Below, one piece after another: positions 58,424-64,000 of a DNA stretch of 64,000 nucleotides (position 1 is the first letter of the stretch; every line of letters starts with the position of its first letter). Position numbers and translations under genes: made by a program. The stretch is from NCBI RefSeq assembly GCF_042186555.1, contig NC_133328.1, positions 357,180,984-357,244,983 of the forward strand, written 5' to 3'. The stretch is from Aquarana catesbeiana. Lineage: Eukaryota; Chordata; Amphibia; Anura; Ranidae. The notes under the pieces were generated by a model. That model saw only the letters and a list, made by a program, of their open reading frames with translations, searched no databases and was not told the origin of the DNA.

Positions 58424-60062
58424 CAGTGGGGCAAAAAAATATTTAGTCAGCCACTAATTGTGCAAGTTCTCCCACTTAAAAAGATGAGAGAGGCCTGTAA
58501 TTGTCATCATAGGTATACCCCAACTATGAGAGACAAAATGTGGAAACAAATCCAGACAATCACATTGTCTGATTTTTGAATGAATTTATTTGCAAATTAT
58601 GGTGGAAAATAAGTATTTGGTCACCTACAAACAAGCAAGATTTCTGGCTCTCACAGACCTGTATCTTCTTCTTTAAGAGGCTCTTCTGTCCTCCACTCAT
58701 TACCTGTATTAATGGCACATGTTTGAACTTGTTATCAGTATAAAAGATGCCTGTCCACAACCTCAAACAGTCACACTCCAAACTCGACTATGGTGAAGAC
58801 CAAAGAGCTGTCAAAGGACACCAGAAACAAAATTGTAGACCTGCACCAGGCTGGGAAGACTGAATCTGCAATAGGCAAGCAGCTTGGTGTGAAGAGATCA
58901 ACTGTGGGAGCAATAATTAGAAAATGGAAGACATACAAGACCACTGATAATCTCCCTCAATCTGGGGCTCCACGCAAGATCTCACCCTGTGGGGTCAAAA
59001 TGATCACAAGAACGGTGAGCAAAAATCCCAGAACCACATGGGGGGGACCTACTGAATGACCTGCAGAGAGCTGGAACCAACGTAACAAAGGCTACCATCA
59101 GTAACACACTACACCACCAGGGACTCAGATCCTGTAGTGTCAGACGTGTCCCCCTGCTTAAGCCAGTACATGTCCAGGCCCGTCTGAGGTTTGCTAGAGA
59201 GCATTTGGATGATCCAGAAGAGGATTGGGAGAATGTCATATGGTCAGATGAAACCAAAGTAGAACTGTTTGGTAGAAACACAACTCGTCGTGTTTGGAGG
59301 AGAGAGAATGCTGAGTTGCAACCAAAGAACACCATACCTACTGTGAAGCACGGGGGTCGCAAACATCATGCTTTGGGGCTGTTTCTCTGCAAAGGGAACA
59401 GGACGACTGATCCGTGTACATGAAGGAATGAATGGAGCCATGTATCGTGAGATTTTGAGTGCAAACCTCCTCCCATCAGCAAGGGCATTGAAGATGAAAT
59501 GTGGCTGGGTCTTTCAGAATGAAGATGATCCCAAACACACTGCCTGGGCAACAAAGGAGTGGCTTCGTAGGAAGCATTTCAAGGTCCTGGAGAGGCCTGG
59601 CCAGTCTCCAGATCTCAACCCCATACAAAACCTTTGGAGGGAGTTGAAAATCTGTGTTGCCCAGCGACAGCCCCAAAACATCACTGCTCTAGAGGAGATC
59701 TGCATGGAGGAATGGGCCAACATACCAGCAACAGTGTGTGACAACCTTGTGAAGACTTACAGAAAATGTGCCATTAATACAGGTAATGAGTGGAGGACAG
59801 AGGAGCCTCTTAAAGAAGAAGATACAGGTCTGTGAGAGCCAGAAATCTTGCTTGTTTGTAGGTGACCAAATACTTATTTTCCACCATAATTTGCAAATAA
59901 ATTCATTCAAAAATCAGACAATGTGATTGTCTGGATTTGTTTCCACATTTTGTCTCTCATAGCTGAGGTATACCTCTGATAACAATTACAGGCCTCTCTC
60001 ATCTTTTTAAGTGGGAAAACTTGCACAATTGGTGGCTGACTAAATACTTTTTTGCCCCACTG
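58424..60062 (+). mobile_element. Tc1/mariner family D, complete ends
   Basis: CAGTGGGGCAAAAAAATATT and inverted AATACTTTTTTGCCCCACTG, long subterminal repeats (about 200 bp), TA flanks at 58422-58423 and 60063-60064. About 1.64 kb. Confidence 0.92.
58790..59835 (+). pseudogene. Tc1 family D transposase, catalytic Glu replaced
   Basis: M-V-K-T-K-E-L-S-K-D-T-R-N-K-I-V starts the HTH; S-T-V-G-A-I-I-R-K-W-K follows. Frameshifts near 59035 and 59375 split it into three frames. I-W-S-D-E-T holds the first Asp (about 59243). Q-N-E-D-D-P-K-H has the second near 59525. The family's N-P-I-E-N-L-W reads N-P-I-Q-N-L-W near 59622, so the triad's Glu is Gln. The last 155 codons are otherwise open. Not active even if reading frames were ignored. 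Confidence 0.9.
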
Positions 60063-60125
60063 TACCTCTGCCCAAACGTGAATAAAATGTTTTCACTGGA
60101 GTTGGGCTTTAACACCTCTAGCATC

Positions 60126-61079
60126 TTAACCACTTACAGACCGGAAAATTTGGCTGCTTAATGACCAGGCCATTTTTTGCGATACTGTGCTGCGTCGCTT
60201 TAACTGACAATTGCGTGGCCGTGCGACGCTGTACCCAAACAAAATTTACGTCCTTTTTTTCCCCACAAATAGAGCTTTCTTTTGGTGGTATTTGATCACC
60301 TCTGCGTTTTTTATTTTTTTGCGATAAACAAAAAAAGAGCGACAATTTTGAAAAAAAAAAAACTTTTTTACATTTTGCTATAATAAATATCGCCAAAAAT
60401 GTTTTTTAAAAAACAAACTTCTTCCTTAGTTTAGGCCAATATATATTCTTCTACATATTTTTGGTAAAAAAAAAAAAAAAAATCACAATAAGCTTATATT
60501 GATTGGCTTGCGCAAAAGTTGTAGCGTCTACAAACTAGGAGAAGGATTTATGGCATTTTTATTATTATTATTTTTTTTACTCGTAATGGGGGTGATCTGC
60601 AATTTTTAGCGGCACTGCAGCATTGTGGCAGACAGATCAGACACTTTTGACACATTTTTGGGACCATTGACAATTATACAGCGATCAGTGCTACAAAAAT
60701 GCACTGTTTACTGTGTAAATGTCATTGACAGGGAAGGGGTTAACACTAGGGGGCGATCAAGGAGTTAAATGTGTGTTCCCTGGGTGTGTTCTAACTGTTG
60801 TGAGGTAGGAGTGACTAGAGGAAGAGACATATTGTTTGTTCTACTTAGTAGAAACAAACGATATGTCTCTTCTCTCCTGACAGAACAGGTATTTGTCCGT
60901 TACAGCTCTCGTGCACACGACCACGCGTGGCTGGCGGTGATCGCGCCTGCCGGCCATGTGCACTGTGTTCCCCACATGCCTGCTATCGCCCTTAAAAGGT
61001 ACAGACATACCCGTATGGCGATTCTGAACTAACCACTTTGTCGACGTATATCAGCGTGAGCCGGTCGGCAAGCAGTTAA
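60126..61079. mobile_element. R3 TIR element, copy 2
   Basis: TTAACCACTT / AAGCAGTTAA at the ends. Internal block order as at 43253-44144 (GACAATTG, TTTAGGCCAATATAT, CTACATATTTTTGGTA, GCGATCAGTGCTA, GGGAAGGGGTTAA). An inverted AGAGACATAT...ATATGTCTCT pair lies at 60824-60868. Confidence 0.78.
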
Positions 61080-61231
61080 AGTGGAACTTCACCCTTTCGC
61101 GTCAACATTGACCATTTGTAATCCTTATGCTGCTAGCATTAGTAAATAGATGGGAAAGTATATTATATATACTTGTTTTAAACTTTTTTTTTTACATTTC
61201 TTCAGATACTTCCTGGTTTCTATGCCTAGGC

Positions 61232-61379
61232 CAGGGATCTGCAAAACATGGCCCTCCAGCTGTTGAGGAACTACACAACCTATGAGGCATTGTAAAACTC
61301 TGACATTTACAGACATGACTAGGCATGATGGCAATTGTAGTTCCTCAACAACTGGAGGGCCATAGTTTGGAGACCCCTG
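61232..61379. mobile_element. hAT-like short element, copy 3
   Basis: CAGGGATCTGCAAAACATGG ... CCATAGTTTGGAGACCCCTG. Flanks GCCTAGGC and GACTAGGG are only partly alike. Confidence 0.78.
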
Positions 61380-61726
61380 GACTAGGGAAATGTCGTCATA
61401 CATCCCAGCAGTATTTTGGGGGGGTGGGGGGGGTTTCTCAGCTAAGCACACCTTCCTGTCTGCATGCCTAAGCTAAGAGTGGATGGATTACAGGAGGTAA
61501 ATGCCACATGAGTCATCTGTCCTTACATAAGTTGGCCACAGCCAGAAATGCTTGGGGTGGTTTTCAAAGTAATTTCTCAGCAAAATAAAGCATGGAAACA
61601 TGAATGGATGGGTGAGTTTGCTTTGAATATTAAAAATGATTTGAATAGCATTTTTGATTTGTGGAGTTCTGCTTTAAAACCTACATTTAAGTAAAATAGA
61701 AGAAACAGAAGGAATGTTACTTACAT
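61380..61726. other. Intron sequence with G-run
   Basis: G-rich patch at 61418-61432. Nothing else. Confidence 0.3.
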
Positions 61727-62215
61727 TTAAAGTGATTGTAAAGGCAGAAGGTTTTGTATCTTAATGCATTCTATGCATTAAGATACAAAGCCTTCTGTGC
61801 ACAGCTCCCTTCAGCCCCCCTAATACTTACCTGAGGCCCCTCTAGATCCAGCATTGTTGCAGGAATGTCTCGGCTGCCCGGGACTCCCCTCCTCATTGGC
61901 TGAGACAGCAGCATGGCGCCACTGGCTCCTGCTGTTGTCAAAGTCAGTCAGCCAATGAGGGTGGGGGCTGAGGGTGAGAAAGAGGGTGGGGCCTGGCCGT
62001 GGCTCCCTGTGTGAATGGACACAGGAAGCTGTAGCTTGGCTCGGGTGCCCCCATAGCTTGCTCAACAGGAAGGAGGGGCCAGGAGCTCCGAAGAAGGAAC
62101 AAAGAAGAGAAAGATCTGGGCTGCTCTGTTCAAAACCACTGCACAGAGCAGGTAAGTATAAAATGTTTGTTATTTTTAACAAAAAAATAAAAAAAATGGG
62201 GAGCTTTAACATCAC
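61727..62215. repeat. Dispersed repeat R1, copy 3, most complete
   Basis: Starts TTAAAGTGATTGTAAAGGCAG and has the hairpin ATCTTAATGCATTCTATGCATTAAGAT (27 bp, 61759-61785). Ends GGTAAGTATAAAATGTTTG then A-runs. A shortened inverted start (GAGCTTTAACATCAC) may be its other end. Confidence 0.72.
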
Positions 62216-63335
62216 ATGTCCCTTGTGCTGGTGCCTTCAGATTTCCACTATGAGAGCCATCACCAGCACAAGGGACACTTCGCAATAAATGTAAATTCTG
62301 TTGTGCTGATATTTTAAGAACATTTTGTACCTATATCTATATATGTTAATTGTGACCAAACAATACCCTGAAAGGTTTAACTTATATCCTGAATTCTTCC
62401 TAAAAAATATCAGTTCATATACTGGCATGAGAAAGTGCACAGCCCCTCTGTGTGCCTACAACCTTACAGCTGTATATCTGCAGTGTGAGATCCAAGGCGC
62501 TGCTGCCTCTGTTAGTCTCAGTAGGTTTGCTGATATCGCTGTTGTGCCACTCACTGTTCTTCTTCCCTGATGCTCCGACAGAGGCAGGGCTACTATGAGG
62601 TAAAGACCCGTCTTTACCAAGATGGCCACTCAGACACAGATAAAAGTGCAGAACAAGGCATGATAAGTAATGGAAAAAAAGGAAAGCTACCGGAAGGCCA
62701 TGAGCAATACCAGTAACTAGTCCTTTGCTCTCTGTCTGCTTTTTTTGGTGCAACTTCTAAAGTTCGATTTCCTCGCCTTGACCCATGCAGCCAAGCAAAT
62801 TTATTAGCAGTTAGCAGGGGACACCTGCATTTTAACACCAAATAAATTTTTTTTTTTTTTTTTAAGTATCTGATTAATAAAGCATTAAATCACAGGCTAC
62901 TGCATTTATCACAGTCCAATCCATAATAACTGATGCAACGCTTTGTCACTTCATCACAGAGCTGTACATTTTGCTTATATTTTAGAATGTATCAATGAAT
63001 ACAAAAAAATAAGCTTTATTCATGTTCCAGCTGTCTTAATATTAGTCTCCTCCACTTCCATGTACTAAAGTTTAATTTAATTTCTATATGTATATTAAAA
63101 TGGAATAAATCCCTAAACAAAAAATGTAATACAATGTGGCTTACCAATAATTACATATGGTGGCTGCATTTGTTGTGTGTTTGTTTTATTTTTCCCCCCT
63201 CTGTTTTCCCCTGGTGATCTGGCCAGGAACATATCAATATTAGAGTACCCCCCACTCTGGATGAAGGAGCACAGGGGTATCTTTGGACATCAGCATTGGT
63301 AATCTGGGGGAAGGGGAGTGTTAGATGTACTAGCA
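62216..63335. other. Intron sequence, mostly unclassified
   Basis: Begins with an inverted pair CTTGTGCTGGTG...CACCAGCACAAG (62223-62272). A GC-balanced patch at 62440-62830 may be an old repeat. T-run at 62848-62865. Confidence 0.35.
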
Positions 63336-63483
63336 CAGGGATCTTCAAACTACGGCCCTCCAGCTGTTGCGAAACTACATGTCCCATGAGGCAATGTAAA
63401 ACTGTGCCATTCACAGACATGACAAGGCATTATGGGAATTGTAGTTCCTGAACAACTGGAGGGCCATAGTTTGAAGACCCTTG
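63336..63483. mobile_element. hAT-like short element, copy 4, young
   Basis: CAGGGATCTTCAAACTACGG ... CCATAGTTTGAAGACCCTTG, with a perfect 8 bp duplication TACTAGCA at 63328-63335 and 63484-63491. Confidence 0.9.
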
Positions 63484-63491
63484 TACTAGCA

Positions 63492-64000
63492 GATTTGGAT
63501 TAAACTAACAATTGAAGTCAAACTCCAGCTAAAACTTTATAAGCAGTTACAGCTTTTTTTTTTTTTTTTTTCTCTCCTTTGAGAAAAATGTTTTACATAA
63601 ACAAATAAAAACTGACCATTGTAAGCAACCCTGTCAGTGGCAAATGGTTTGCATCATCCCTGTAACTGCTACATTTGCAAAAAAAAGTTTGTTCTTTTAA
63701 TAAAAAAACAACAGACATACTGGCCAGATCACTGGGCAAAAACAAAGGAAAGAATGACTAAAAATAAAGAAAACAAATACAGCCACCACATCCAAGAACA
63801 GTTGAGCTGAAATATGATGATGTTTGCTTTTGGGTTTAATAATGCTTTAGTCTCCTCTGCTTTCATGTACAAAGGCATTCTGACTGGGAAGGAAGGGACA
63901 GAACTTTTAAGTAAATCTGCCACAGTGCCAATCTAATAAATAGAGATTGCAATATAGAGGAGAGAGCTCATCGATATCTAATCACTCTTGCACTATCCAA
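63492..64000. other. Intron sequence without recognised feature
   Basis: T-run at 63555-63570; AT-rich. No exon seen. Confidence 0.3.

Noticed and set aside
62440..62840. GC-balanced patch as a possible exon
   Set aside because: No matching acceptor/donor pair around an open frame with DROSHA-like sequence.

Overview
The window reads as the inside of a large vertebrate gene filled with transposons. It has no prokaryotic features, operons, RNA genes or CRISPR arrays. Two short minus-strand exons with clean splice sites (56649-56735 and 28798-28869) join in frame and read as consecutive exons of DROSHA, the nuclear RNase III of microRNA processing. They are separated by a 27.8 kb intron. More intron lies on both sides, at least 7.2 kb upstream and at least 28.7 kb downstream. 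The repeat mix (DIRS, Penelope-like, L1-clade LINE, several Tc1 families, many short TIR elements) and the AT-rich, microsatellite-dotted intron sequence suggest a large-genome anuran, most likely a true frog. That species call is inference.

Layout. 1-3600: a minus-strand DIRS element cut by the window edge, with tyrosine recombinase overlapping RT/RNase H. Its 5' end holds a CpG-rich TATA promoter and a small predicted intron. 3600-7360: a Penelope-like element (RT plus GIY-YIG) with an inverted 130 bp copy of its own 3' coding end at its 5' side. 7364-9900: remnants of a second Penelope-like family as a 98% identical direct repeat, and L1 debris. 10354-12134: three short repeats. 13786-21166: a full-length L1-clade insertion flanked by a 14 bp duplication, with frameshifted ORF1 and ORF2 missing part of the RT. 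21330-25075: L1 fragments and a Tc1 element. 25075-31390: a dispersed repeat, then mostly unique intron around the downstream exon.

31391-34525: a 3.1 kb interval bounded by perfect 20 bp inverted repeats, containing a GATA microsatellite, a short TIR element and a dead Tc1. 34917-35745: a long imperfect palindrome. 37030-44458: TIR elements, a minisatellite, a second GATA array, a truncated Tc1 and a fold-back element with another element nested in it. 46967-52112: more TIR and fold-back elements, two with minisatellites inside. 53214-56423: a minisatellite, a dead Tc1, a TA array and an internally deleted Tc1. 56649-56735: the upstream exon. 57672-64000: a double hairpin, a 233 bp element made only of Tc1 ends, a fourth Tc1 family, a 950 bp TIR element and young hAT-like copies.

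No transposon here looks autonomous. Each coding copy has visible lesions, except the DIRS recombinase frame, which runs off the window. The sequence is therefore best annotated as one host gene plus layered, nested, mostly dead mobile elements. The most unusual points are the in-frame DIRS intron with its CpG-rich, possibly bidirectional promoter, the inverted self-copy and the Arg/Tyr/Asn/Gln-rich leader of the Penelope-like element, and the purine and pyrimidine tracts between the L1 ORFs.
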